NCBI RefSeq assembly: GCF_018130245.1
Contig: NZ_JAFCKP010000005.1
Coordinates: 248,001-312,000 of the forward strand
Direction of reading: 5' to 3'
From: Bradyrhizobium sp. SZCCT0231
GTDB lineage: Bacteria; Pseudomonadota; Alphaproteobacteria; Rhizobiales; Xanthobacteraceae
DNA length: 64,000 nucleotides
The notes beneath the pieces are model-generated. The model worked only from the letters and a program-made list of their open reading frames with translations. It was not told the origin of the DNA and did not search any database. Each line of letters starts with the position of its first letter. Positions within the stretch are counted from its first letter, which is position 1. The position numbers were made by a program, and so were the translations under genes. Shown in pieces: positions 35,018 through 43,418 of this stretch.

Positions 35018-35674
35018 ATGGAGCAGCGCGAGACCATCCCCAAAGGCCATTCCGGCGCTGCCTCGCAGCCGCCGTCCTGGATGCATCGTACGGTTCCCTA
35101 TGCGCCGGACCGGCGTGCCAAGATGCTCGAACATATGGCGCGCGCCAGGTCGCTTCCGCAGCGCCGGGCCGCGGCCGCGCAGCCGCCGGCCCGGTCGCCG
35201 CTCGCACCCGGCCTGACCCTTCTCGGTGATGCCTATGGCTGCGCAGTCCTGTTCGGCATCGTTGCGCTCCTTGTCCAGTCCCGCGTTCCACTCTACCTCG
35301 GCGCGTTTCTCTTCCTGGTCGACGGCACGCGCATCGAAAGCGCGCTCGGCGCGCTCGGTATCAGGTTCGAGCCCGAGACGATCGGGCCCGACATCATCAA
35401 GGGCATCGGGTTCTGGTTCGCCTGGATCGCGCTGCTCGTGTCCGCAAAAGGCTCCGTCCCCGCCTGGCTCGCGGCGTGGATGCCGCCAGCCGACACATGG
35501 TCTGCGATCGCCGGCATCGCTCTCATGCTCGCCATTTTCGACGCGCTCGCAGCGTTGACGATCCGGCGCGCAGGTCCGTGGTTTGGATTGGCAATCAGCC
35601 CGGACAGCCTGGCCGGAACGGCGATCAAGTTCATCGTTGTCGTTGGCGTGCTGGTGCTGCTCGGCCTGGCCTGA
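35018..35674 (+). CDS. Hypothetical membrane protein (218 aa)
   Basis: The first 70 residues are polar, Pro/Ala/Arg-rich and probably cytoplasmic. Four or five hydrophobic helices follow (AYGCAVLFGIVALLV, PLYLGAFLFLV, IGFWFAWIALLV, IAGIALMLAIF, FIVVVGVLVLLGL). I recognise no family. The start is uncertain: ATG 35018 or 34961, neither with a good ribosome-binding site. It begins shortly after tRNA-Glu and may share its promoter. Confidence 0.6.
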   Translation: MEQRETIPKGHSGAASQPPSWMHRTVPYAPDRRAKMLEHMARARSLPQRRAAAAQPPARSPLAPGLTLLGDAYGCAVLFGIVALLVQSRVPLYLGAFLFLVDGTRIESALGALGIRFEPETIGPDIIKGIGFWFAWIALLVSAKGSVPAWLAAWMPPADTWSAIAGIALMLAIFDALAALTIRRAGPWFGLAISPDSLAGTAIKFIVVVGVLVLLGLA

Positions 35675-35836
35675 ACGCAATGACGACGTTGTGACCTTAC
35701 GCCGCGCGCTGTAGCGCGACTCCGGCCCGCGCATTTACCGGAAATTTACCCCTGCTCATGAGCGCCGGTATCAATTGCTTAGAGTTTCACGGCTACCGTG
35801 GAACTACGGGAATGATCCAAAAACAGATTGGCGCAG

Positions 35837-36463
35837 ATGTCCGTCGCAGAGTTCCTCAGGCAGCGAGCAGTGGACCTTGCTGTGAGCGGCAGCTACTCGC
35901 TGCCCCGCTGGTACGATTGCGAGGGCAAGCTCCGCAGCTTCGCCTGCCGAACCAAACGTGTCTCGCCCTTCCGGATGATCGTGGACGTGCCCGTCGTCGG
36001 CAAGGTCGGCGAGCGCGTGACCTCCTACTTCCAGGATTTCGGCGAATTCCAGTGCACCATCAGCGCGACACTGAAGGCGGGCTTCCTGATGGAGCTCGAG
36101 ATGACGCGGGCGCGGCGCGCCTGGATGTCGGAAAAGCTGACCTGGCTCGAGAAGAAGCAGAAGGACGCCAGCGTTCGCGAGCTGCGGCGTGACGCGCGTT
36201 TCGTTCCGCAGGTCTCGCACACCGTCCTGACCCTCGCGGACGGCAGCAGTCACCCGTGCTTCATCATCGACGTCTCGACGGCCGGTGTCGCGGTATCCTC
36301 CGAATACGATCCGGCGGTCGGAACCCCGCTTGCGGTCGGCGCCTGCGTCGGGCGGGTGATCCGCAAGTTCGGCCACGGCTTTGCGCTCAAATTCGCCGAA
36401 AAGCAGAACCGGGACGACCTCGATCGCCTGATCGTCCGCACGCCCTTGCTGCAGTCGGCCTGA
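35837..36463 (+). CDS. PilZ domain protein, two-domain form
   Basis: This is a 208-residue protein. The C-terminal half is a PilZ domain: RELRRDARFVPQV provides the RxxxR cyclic-di-GMP motif, followed by FIIDVSTAGVAVSS (D-x-S-x-x-G). The N-terminal half (ACRTKRVSPFRMIVDVPVVG) looks like a degenerate PilZ-like beta barrel. A helical linker (LEKKQKDASVRELRR) joins them. It probably reads the second messenger cyclic-di-GMP for envelope or motility control. The ATG at 35837 is preferred over a TTG at 35828. Confidence 0.85.
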   Translation: MSVAEFLRQRAVDLAVSGSYSLPRWYDCEGKLRSFACRTKRVSPFRMIVDVPVVGKVGERVTSYFQDFGEFQCTISATLKAGFLMELEMTRARRAWMSEKLTWLEKKQKDASVRELRRDARFVPQVSHTVLTLADGSSHPCFIIDVSTAGVAVSSEYDPAVGTPLAVGACVGRVIRKFGHGFALKFAEKQNRDDLDRLIVRTPLLQSA

Positions 36464-36567
36464 TCCTCCGCTTCCCCGCCCTATCGCGGCCCCATTGCGG
36501 GATCAGCCTTCGGGGGTCTGTGCCCGGTGCCGGACGTCATTTTGCAGACTTGCGATCGGGGGACCGA

Positions 36568-36840
36568 ATGGCAGTCGACAAGATCACGGTTGATAAAATC
36601 AAAGTTGGTAAGATCACCTGGGACAGGGTCGGCCGGGTCACCGAGCCCGGACGCTACATGTACACGTTCGGCTGGCTCACCATCACTGCCGGCGATATCG
36701 AGATCTGGAAGCGATACCCGCAGGCCGCGTTCACGCTGCTGGCACAGCATTCCGAGTCACACGAGTCCATCGGCGAGGAATTCCATCTCGGCGCCTTCGA
36801 CGTCGCACCCGACGCGCCGACTCCGATCACCACGCACTGA
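36568..36840 (+). CDS. Hypothetical protein (90 aa)
   Basis: This is a 90-residue soluble protein with GGGGGA six bases before the ATG. It begins with the repetitive MAVDKITVDKIKVGKITWDR and continues WLTITAGDIEIWKRYPQAAF, suggesting a small beta-rich fold. I recognise no family. The frame is open upstream but without coding character. Confidence 0.6.
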   Translation: MAVDKITVDKIKVGKITWDRVGRVTEPGRYMYTFGWLTITAGDIEIWKRYPQAAFTLLAQHSESHESIGEEFHLGAFDVAPDAPTPITTH

Positions 36841-37133
36841 GCCGGAAAAGCGCGGGCCGCCGCCGGACCAGGTGCGCCAAGAATCGAAGAAACCTGCGCA
36901 TTTCCTTGATCTGGCTCGCCAATCTCGATCCCATATCCGGCACGCGGTTGTTGCCATGGACGACGAGCATTCTTTGTCATGCAATTGATTGCGCTTGTAT
37001 TCTTATTCCTGGTTTGCGGCGCCGATGAACGGAAGCTGTCGCGCGCGTTAAGCCAGCCGACAGCAGGCGCATGACACATGGTCGCATCGGTGAACGTAGA
37101 TAAGCGGATCAAGGGAACCTATTTTCGGCGCCG

Positions 37134-38174
37134 ATGTACCTGATTGAAGCGCTACCGACCGTCCTTGGAACTGCCGCCATCGCCCCGGCGCTGCTAATGC
37201 TGTGGCTTGTCATTGCCGCCGAGGAGCGCCCCGGCCCGCCGGCCCAGGTCTGGACTGCCTTCCTGCTCGGCGCGGCCAGCATTTCGCTGCTGGGTCTCGC
37301 CCGCGCCCCCTTCGCCAAGATGGTCGCCGCCCCCGACGACCCCTGGGCGGCGCTGGCCATGCATTCGATCTTCGGCGTCGCGCTGCCCGAGGAGGCCGTC
37401 AAGGTGATCGCCATCGTGCTGGTCTCCTCGACCAAGCGGCGGACCTTTGCCAATCCGATGGACACCGTGGTCTATGGCGCCGCGGTCGGCCTCGGCTTCG
37501 CCGCCTACGAGAACCTCGCCTATCTGGTCCAGCACGCCGAGATGTGGCGCTCGCTGGCCGCCCTGCGCAGCGTGCTGACCGTGCCATTCCACGGCGCGCT
37601 CGGCATCATTGCCGGCGCATACCTGACGATTGCGCGCGCCGGCACGGCGCTGGGCGCGAACCGCCACCATCGCGATTGGGCCCGTCTCTCCAGCCGGCTC
37701 TTGATCTTCGCCGGCCCGCTCGCGCTGCATTCGGCCTTCGACTTCCCGCTGCTGACGCTCCAGCGCATGCCCGATCTCGATCCAACGCTCCGGATGTGGC
37801 TGGGTGCGGCGAGCCTCCTGGTCGGCTTCAGCTCGATTGCCTTCGCCATCCGTCTGGTCCGGCGCGTCGCGCGCCACCATGCGCCGCGGACCGATGTGGC
37901 CCGCGAGCGGCTCAGCCAGTTGCGGCGGATGTGGGCGTTGCTGCTTGCCGGCGGCGGCATCGGCTTTCTCGGGCTCGCCTTCGTGCTGACCTCGATCCAC
38001 CACTGGCTGATCAACCCCGAGCGCAACCTGACGCTGGCCCTGATCCCGATTGGTTTCGTCTCGATCCTGCTCGGCCTCGCGCTTCTGATTGTCACAACGG
38101 CGATCTACATTCTCGGCCGCAACCGCATCCGCACCAGCGCGGAAGGTTTTTCCTCGGCGCCCGGCGGTGGCTGA
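37134..38174 (+). CDS. PrsW-like intramembrane metalloprotease
   Basis: This is a 346-residue membrane protein with about eight helices. The glutamate-rich motif ALPEEAVKVIAIV, followed by GLGFAAYENLAYL, PFHGALGIIAGAYL and LHSAFDFPLL, are the four conserved blocks of the PrsW/CAAX-type protease family; the Glu and His residues coordinate the catalytic metal in the membrane. Known relatives cut anti-sigma factors at site one. No sigma/anti-sigma pair is adjacent here, so the substrate is unknown. Confidence 0.82.
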   Translation: MYLIEALPTVLGTAAIAPALLMLWLVIAAEERPGPPAQVWTAFLLGAASISLLGLARAPFAKMVAAPDDPWAALAMHSIFGVALPEEAVKVIAIVLVSSTKRRTFANPMDTVVYGAAVGLGFAAYENLAYLVQHAEMWRSLAALRSVLTVPFHGALGIIAGAYLTIARAGTALGANRHHRDWARLSSRLLIFAGPLALHSAFDFPLLTLQRMPDLDPTLRMWLGAASLLVGFSSIAFAIRLVRRVARHHAPRTDVARERLSQLRRMWALLLAGGGIGFLGLAFVLTSIHHWLINPERNLTLALIPIGFVSILLGLALLIVTTAIYILGRNRIRTSAEGFSSAPGGG

Positions 38175-38247
38175 GGCGCGGGATGGCAAGCACGGTGCGC
38201 AGCTATTAGATTGAGCCGCATGGACCGCTTACGAGATCGAGGCCCTC

Positions 38248-38826
38248 ATGACATCGCCTGAGGAATTTTCACGGCTGCAATCCGCGATGAGCCAGGCGGT
38301 CAAGGCGCATTGGAAGGCCTTCCTGTTCGAAGGCATCCTGCTCGTGGTTCTCGGCGTTACCGCATTGGTCCTCCCGCCGCTCGCGAGTCTTGCGACCGCG
38401 ATCTTCCTTGGCTGGATGTTCCTGATCAGCGGTATCGGCGGACTGATCGCGACTTACTGGGCGCGCAGCACGCCAGGCTTCTGGTGGTCGCTGATCTCGG
38501 CCGCGCTGGCCGTGCTCGCCGGTATGCTGCTGCTGGCCCGGCCGATGCAGGCCGTGCTGACGCTGACCATCGTGCTCGGCGCCTATTTCCTCGCCGAGGG
38601 CGTCGCCACCATCATGTACGCACTGGAGCACCGCCGCGAGCTGAGCAGCCGCTGGTCGTGGCTCCTGATCTCGGGCATCGTCGACATCGCGATCTCGTTC
38701 ATGGTGATCACGGGACTGCCGAGCTCGGCGGAATGGGCGATCGGCATCCTCGTCGGTATCAACCTGCTGTTCGGCGGCGCCACGCTGATCGGCATGGCGC
38801 TGGCGGCGCGCAACAGCAACACCTGA
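38248..38826 (+). CDS. HdeD family (DUF308) membrane protein
   Basis: This is a 192-residue protein with six hydrophobic helices, arranged as repeats typical of HdeD/DUF308. The segments FEGILLVVLGVTALVLP and LISGIVDIAISFMVITGLP are characteristic. In enterobacteria HdeD helps in acid resistance at high cell density; that role here is inference. It is a single gene followed by the aromatic leader of the DAHP synthase gene. Confidence 0.88.
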   Translation: MTSPEEFSRLQSAMSQAVKAHWKAFLFEGILLVVLGVTALVLPPLASLATAIFLGWMFLISGIGGLIATYWARSTPGFWWSLISAALAVLAGMLLLARPMQAVLTLTIVLGAYFLAEGVATIMYALEHRRELSSRWSWLLISGIVDIAISFMVITGLPSSAEWAIGILVGINLLFGGATLIGMALAARNSNT

Positions 38827-38895
38827 GACGCCCCATCGTGCCCTGCGCCCTTTTGGGGGGTGACAACCCGGCAGCGGCACGCTATATGCCCTGCC

Positions 38896-38976
38896 ATGAT
38901 CACCGTCGCCACCAGCTATTTTTGGTACTTTAGCTACGACAGCTTGCTGGCGGCAGGAGGATCGCGCTCAATCTGA
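38896..38976 (+). CDS. Aromatic-rich leader peptide for transcription attenuation
   Basis: This is a 26-codon open frame, MITVATSYFWYFSYDSLLAA ending GGSRSI. Residues 8-14 are Tyr-Phe-Trp-Tyr-Phe-Ser-Tyr, so six of seven codons are aromatic, including all three aromatic amino acids. It lies directly upstream of an attenuator and the DAHP synthase gene, the first enzyme of aromatic amino acid synthesis. When any charged aromatic tRNA is scarce the ribosome would stall at codons 8-14 (38917-38937), covering segment 1 of the attenuator. Confidence 0.88.
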   Translation: MITVATSYFWYFSYDSLLAAGGSRSI

Positions 38977-39023
38977 ATATTGAAGCAAACGTCCGAACAG
39001 CCGCCAGACCTGGCGGCTTTTTT
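38908..39023 (+). promoter_or_regulatory. Ribosome-mediated attenuator of the DAHP synthase gene
   Basis: Four pairing segments are visible. Segment 1 GCCACCAGC (38908-38916) pairs with segment 2 GCTGGCGGC (38946-38954), 8 of 9 bases. Segment 2 CTGGCGGC (38947-38954) pairs perfectly with segment 3 GCCGCCAG (39000-39007), the antiterminator. Segment 3 GCCGCCA (39000-39006) pairs with segment 4 TGGCGGC (39011-39017), followed by TTTTTT, the terminator. Stalling on the aromatic codons masks segment 1 and so favours the antiterminator. This is the classical trp-type logic. Confidence 0.88.
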
Positions 39024-39061
39024 ATTGGCCGGCAGGTTTCCAACACAGACAGGAGCCCGCC

Positions 39062-40147
39062 GTGCTGAGCACGACCGACGATCTTCGCATCCGTGAACTG
39101 AAAGAACTGAGCACGCCGGAAGAGGTAATGCGGGAGGTCCCGCGTACGCTCACCGCAACACGCGTGGTGATGGCCGCCCGCAACGCCATCCACGCCATCC
39201 TGAGCGGCCAGGACGATCGCCTGCTGGTCGTGGTCGGCCCCTGCTCGGTGCATGATCCCAAGGCCGCGCTCGACTACGCCGAGCGCCTGACGAAGCTGCG
39301 CGAGGACCTCGCCGACCAGCTCGAGATCGTGATGCGGGTCTATTTCGAGAAGCCGCGCACAACCGTTGGCTGGAAGGGCCTGATCAACGACCCCGATCTC
39401 GACGGCAGCTTCGACATCAACAAGGGCCTGCGGCTGGCGCGCAACGTGCTGTCGGCGGTGAACAATCTCGGCCTGCCCGCGGGCACCGAATTCCTTGATA
39501 TGACGACGCCGCAATACATCGCAGACCTCGTGTCCTGGGCCGCGATCGGCGCGCGCACGACCGAGAGCCAGATCCATCGCGAGCTGGCCTCTGGGCTGTC
39601 CTGCCCGGTCGGCTTCAAGAACGGCACCGACGGCAATGTGCGGATCGCGGCGGACGCGGTGAAGTCGGCCTCGCATCCGCATCACTTCATGGCGGTGACG
39701 AAGCGCGGCCGTTCGGCGATCGCCTCCACCGCCGGCAACGAGGATTGCCACATCATCCTGCGCGGCGGCAGCAAGCCGAACTACGATGCGGCAAGCGTCG
39801 CGGCCGCCTGCAATGAATTGACCAGATCCGGCGTCGCGCCGCTCGTGATGGTCGATGCGAGCCATGCCAATTCGAGCAAGAAGCCGGAGAACCAGCCGCT
39901 GGTGATGGCCGATATCGCCAGTCAGATCTCGGGCGGCGAGAGCCGCATCATGGGCGTGATGATCGAGAGCAACCTCGTTGCCGGCCGACAGGATGTGGTG
40001 CCGGGCAAGCCGCTCACTTACGGCCAGAGCATCACCGACGGCTGCATCGACTGGTCGGCCACGGCAGCCGTGCTCGAGCAGCTCGCCGACGCGGTCGAGA
40101 TCCGCCGCAACACCCGGCGCGCAGGGCTGCACGAGCGCACAGCGTAA
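39062..40147 (+). CDS. aroG: 3-deoxy-7-phosphoheptulonate (DAHP) synthase, class I
   Basis: This is a 361-residue enzyme. It condenses phosphoenolpyruvate and erythrose 4-phosphate into DAHP, entering the shikimate pathway. The family marks are VVVGPCSVHDPKAALDYAER, VYFEKPRTTVGWKGLINDP, PVGFKNGTDGN, ILRGGSKPNYD and VDASHANSSK, with metal and substrate residues intact. It starts at GTG 39062 after AGGAG. The upstream leader peptide and attenuator imply repression when all aromatic amino acids are plentiful. Whether it is the Phe-, Tyr- or Trp-inhibited type cannot be read here, so the symbol is generic. Confidence 0.94.
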   Translation: MLSTTDDLRIRELKELSTPEEVMREVPRTLTATRVVMAARNAIHAILSGQDDRLLVVVGPCSVHDPKAALDYAERLTKLREDLADQLEIVMRVYFEKPRTTVGWKGLINDPDLDGSFDINKGLRLARNVLSAVNNLGLPAGTEFLDMTTPQYIADLVSWAAIGARTTESQIHRELASGLSCPVGFKNGTDGNVRIAADAVKSASHPHHFMAVTKRGRSAIASTAGNEDCHIILRGGSKPNYDAASVAAACNELTRSGVAPLVMVDASHANSSKKPENQPLVMADIASQISGGESRIMGVMIESNLVAGRQDVVPGKPLTYGQSITDGCIDWSATAAVLEQLADAVEIRRNTRRAGLHERTA

Positions 40148-40203
40148 GCCTGCTAAGTTGCGGGCGGGGCGAGCTGTCGCGCCCTGCCCGCCGCAGTCGC
40201 AGC

Positions 40204-40458
40204 CTAGCAGCCGCGACAGATGCTCTTGATTTTCTTGTCGAGCAGAGCGTCTTCCTTGTTCATGGGATTGTTCGGATCGGTCAGATTCTTCTCGCTCGGC
40301 ACATCGCTGGCGCGTGGCTGGCGATGACCGACAGGCGCCGGCAACACCGTTCCGGAGGACGCACCGCTTGATGTCGATCCCTTGGAGCCGCCGGTCTGTG
40401 CAACCGCCGCGCCCCCGAGCAAGACCACGAGCGATGCTGCCAGCATGATCTTCTTCAT
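40204..40458 (-). CDS. Small secreted hypothetical protein (84 aa)
   Basis: The signal peptide MKKIMLAASLVVLLGGAAVA is cleaved near residue 21. The mature part is Gly/Ser/Thr-rich, then polar (SEKNLTDPNNPMNKEDALLD), ending with KIKSICRGC, a two-cysteine tail. The ribosome-binding site GGAGGAA fixes the start. I recognise no family. It is between aroG and the EF-P modification genes, on the same strand as the latter, with the stop of epmB 43 bases upstream of its start. Confidence 0.65.
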   Translation of the reverse strand: MKKIMLAASLVVLLGGAAVAQTGGSKGSTSSGASSGTVLPAPVGHRQPRASDVPSEKNLTDPNNPMNKEDALLDKKIKSICRGC

Positions 40459-40501
40459 GTCCGTTCCTCCATTCTCAAATCGGCGTCCATGCCATCGCCA
40501 C

Positions 40502-41596
40502 TCATACCTCGGGCGGATAGAGATGAACGTCGCCGCAATAGTCCACGATACGATAGCGCGTTTCGGCTCCCGCTTCACGCGCATCGTCTGCGATATTTTG
40601 TGCCACCGACACATAGTTCGGTCCGGCCGGTGATTTGCCGGCGCCGCCGGGAATATCGATGACGTAGTCAGGCTGACACAGCCCCGACACCCGCCCGCGC
40701 AACTGCCGCATCAAATCCTGCCCCTCGGCCAGCGTCGTTCGCAAATGCACGGTGCCGGGCGCGAGATCACCGTGATGCAGGTAATAGGGCTTGATCCGGC
40801 ATTCGACGAAAGCTCGCATCAAATCCGACAGAGCGACGATGTCGTCATTGACGCCGCGCAAGAGCACGGACTGGCTCACCATGGGAATGCCGGCATCGAC
40901 GAGACGCGCGCAGGCGGCGCGCGCCGTTCCGGTCAGCTCCCGCGCATGGTTGGCATGCAGCGCAACCCAGGTGGTGGCTCCTTCGACCTTCAGTGCCGCA
41001 ACCATCTCATCGCTGATGCGCGCGGGCTCGGCCACGGGCACGCGGGTGTGAAGACGGATGATCTTGACGTGATCGATTGCCGCGAGGTCGGCCATGATCT
41101 CGCTCATGCGACGCGGCGACAGCATCAGGGGGTCGCCGCCGGTCAGGATCACTTCCCAGATCTCGCCATGCGAGCGGATGTAGTCGATCGCCGCGCGATA
41201 GGCGCTGTCCGACAGCGCATTCTCCTTGCCGGGCCCGACCATCTCGCGGCGGAAGCAGAACCGGCAATAGACCGCGCAGACGTGAACGAGCTTGAACAAC
41301 ACGCGGTCGGGATAGCGATGCACGATCCCGGGAACCGGCGAATGCGGATGGTCGCCGATCGGATCGGCGCTCTCGCCCGGCTGCACGTCCAGCTCGGCCG
41401 CGGTCGGAACGAACTGCCGCGCGATGGGATCGTCGGGATCGGTCGTCTCGATCAGCTCGACCAGATCGGGCGTGATCGCCACGGCATAGCGCGCGGCAAC
41501 GCGTTCGAGCGCCGGCAGCGCCGATGCCGGGGCCAGGCCCTCGGCCACCAGCTCGGCAGGCTCGCGCAGGGTGCGTGCAAGATTCGTCTTCGTCAT
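40502..41596 (-). CDS. epmB: EF-P-lysine 2,3-aminomutase, radical SAM
   Basis: This is a 364-residue radical SAM enzyme of the lysine 2,3-aminomutase family. The iron-sulfur motif is CAVYCRFC (Cys107, Cys111, Cys114). ILTGGDPLMLSPRRM and the PLP region SQSVLLRGVNDD are typical. EpmB makes (R)-beta-lysine, which EpmA attaches to translation factor EF-P. The start overlaps the epmA stop by four bases (ATGA), and efp lies divergently beyond epmA, so the whole modification system is clustered. Confidence 0.92.
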   Translation of the reverse strand: MTKTNLARTLREPAELVAEGLAPASALPALERVAARYAVAITPDLVELIETTDPDDPIARQFVPTAAELDVQPGESADPIGDHPHSPVPGIVHRYPDRVLFKLVHVCAVYCRFCFRREMVGPGKENALSDSAYRAAIDYIRSHGEIWEVILTGGDPLMLSPRRMSEIMADLAAIDHVKIIRLHTRVPVAEPARISDEMVAALKVEGATTWVALHANHARELTGTARAACARLVDAGIPMVSQSVLLRGVNDDIVALSDLMRAFVECRIKPYYLHHGDLAPGTVHLRTTLAEGQDLMRQLRGRVSGLCQPDYVIDIPGGAGKSPAGPNYVSVAQNIADDAREAGAETRYRIVDYCGDVHLYPPEV

Positions 41597-42645
41597 CTCT
41601 CATCCGCAGGCGGTGTCCACACCACCTGATCAATTCGTGTTGCGCCGCTCGCCAGCATGACCAGCCGGTCGAAGCCGAGTGCAACGCCACTGGCCTCCGG
41701 CATTGCGGCGACCGCGGCCAGAAAGTCCTCGTCGAGCGGATAGGCTTCGCCGTAGCGACGCTGCTTCTCCGTCATCGATTCCGTGAAGCGTTTTCGCTGC
41801 TCCTCGGCATCGGTCAGCTCTCCAAAGCCGTTGGCGAGCTCGACGCCGCACGCATAGACCTCGAAACGCTCGGCGACCCTCGGATCGTCCGCTTTCACCC
41901 GCGCCAGCGCCGCTTCTGGAGATGGGTATTCAAACAGGATGGTCAAACGCCCCTGCCCCAGATGTGGCTCGACATGCTCGACCAGGACCTTGCTGAAGAT
42001 GTCGGACCAGGTGTCGTCCTCGGCCACTCGCACCTTGCCGCGCGCCGCCGCGGCGAGCGCGGCACGGTTACCCTCGCCGCCCGAAATTGTCGACAGCAGG
42101 TCGATGCCGGCGAAGCGCTCGAAGGCGCCCGCCACCGTCAGGAGCTCCGGCTCGGCGAAGGGATCGGCGGTCCGGCCGCGGAAGGCGAAGGTCCCGATGC
42201 CGGTCGCCTGCGCCGCACGGGCGATCACGACGACGCAATCGGCCATGATGGTGTCATAGGGGGCACCTGCCCGGTACCATTCCAGCATGGTGAATTCGGG
42301 CAGATGCAGGTCGCCGCGCTCGCGGTCCCGGAACACCCGGGCGAACTCGAAAATCCGCGTCTCGCCTGCCGCCAGCAGCTTCTTGCAGGCAAATTCCGGC
42401 GAGGTCCGCAAGTATCGGCTGGCCCGGCTGCCGTCGGGCCGCATGATCTCGGTCCGGGGGGCGTGCAGATGGGTCTCATTGCCCGGGGAGACCTGCAGGA
42501 CCGAGGTTTCGACCTCCACGAAGCCCTGCTCGGCGAAAAAGCCCCGCAAGGCTCCGGTCACGGCGCTCCTGGCCTGGAGGAACGGCCGCCGGTCGAGGTG
42601 CCGCGAGAGCGACCAGAACGGCGAGATTGGCTTGTCCCCAGCCAT
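41593..42645 (-). CDS. epmA: EF-P-lysine lysyltransferase
   Basis: This is a 350-residue protein related to the catalytic core of class II lysyl-tRNA synthetase without the anticodon domain. Motif 2 is VFRDRERGDLHLPEFTMLEWYR, and motif 3 lies near the end (GVALGFDRLVMLASGATRID). It activates beta-lysine and joins it to the conserved Lys of EF-P. The ATG at 42645 fits the family start. It is divergent from efp with 162 bases between, and overlaps epmB by four bases. Confidence 0.93.
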   Translation of the reverse strand: MAGDKPISPFWSLSRHLDRRPFLQARSAVTGALRGFFAEQGFVEVETSVLQVSPGNETHLHAPRTEIMRPDGSRASRYLRTSPEFACKKLLAAGETRIFEFARVFRDRERGDLHLPEFTMLEWYRAGAPYDTIMADCVVVIARAAQATGIGTFAFRGRTADPFAEPELLTVAGAFERFAGIDLLSTISGGEGNRAALAAAARGKVRVAEDDTWSDIFSKVLVEHVEPHLGQGRLTILFEYPSPEAALARVKADDPRVAERFEVYACGVELANGFGELTDAEEQRKRFTESMTEKQRRYGEAYPLDEDFLAAVAAMPEASGVALGFDRLVMLASGATRIDQVVWTPPADER

Positions 42646-42807
42646 TAACCGACCGCCCCAACCAGCAGCAAAGTGCTGGCATCCAACGGCAAAATGGGTA
42701 TGTTGCGGCCCGAAACGGGCGCCGAGGTCCGATTTGAGGCCCCAAGTCCCCCATTGATTTGACCACGCCCTGGCTGGTGCCGGGCCAAGCAAGCAGGAAA
42801 TACAGCT

Positions 42808-43374
42808 TTGAGAGTCATCGCCAGTTCTATTCGCAAGGGCAACGTGATCGAGCAAGACGGCAAGCTTTATGTCGTCGTGAGCGCCGAGAACATCCATCCC
42901 GGCAAGGGCACCCCGGTCAGCCAGATCGAAATGCGCCGAATCTCGGACGGGGTAAAGATCTCCGAACGCTACAAGACCACCGACCAGGTCGAAAAGGCCA
43001 CGATCGAAGAGCGTAACTACACCTATCTTTATGAAGATGGCGACGGCTATCACTTCATGAACCCGGAGACCTACGACCAGGTCCAGGTCTCCAAGGACGT
43101 CGTCGGCGACGCCGCCGCGTATCTCCAGGAGAGCATGACGGTCAAGCTGTCGATGCACGACACAAACCCGGTGTCGATCGCGCTGCCGCAGCGCGTGACG
43201 CTGGAGGTGGTCGAGACCGAGCCCGTGACCAAGGGCCAGACCGCATCGTCCTCCTACAAGCCCGCGGTGCTGTCGAACGGCGTGCGCACCACCGTGCCGC
43301 CGCACATCTCGGTCGGCACCCGCATCGTGGTGATGACCGAGGACGGCTCCTACTCCGAGCGCGCCAAGGACTAA
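42808..43374 (+). CDS. efp: Translation elongation factor P
   Basis: This is a 188-residue factor with the three beta domains of EF-P. The modified Lys is K33 in HPGKGTP. The C-terminal domain has [17 protein letters not shown] and the end [19 protein letters not shown]. It helps ribosomes through poly-proline stretches; beta-lysylation by the divergent epmA-epmB genes activates it. The start is TTG at 42808, unusual for an abundant factor, with AGGAAA upstream; no in-frame ATG fits the family N-terminus. Confidence 0.95.
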   Translation: MRVIASSIRKGNVIEQDGKLYVVVSAENIHPGKGTPVSQIEMRRISDGVKISERYKTTDQVEKATIEERNYTYLYEDGDGYHFMNPETYDQVQVSKDVVGDAAAYLQESMTVKLSMHDTNPVSIALPQRVTLEVVETEPVTKGQTASSSYKPAVLSNGVRTTVPPHISVGTRIVVMTEDGSYSERAKD

Positions 43375-43418
43375 GCGAGCAATCGAGGATCGGAACAGGT
43401 ACCGCCGGGGGCGAGGCA

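Noticed and set aside
42646-43305. Upstream extension of epmA on the minus strand across efp
   Set aside because: The frame is open but covers the efp gene in antisense; the family start MAGDKPISPFWSLS at 42645 is clear.
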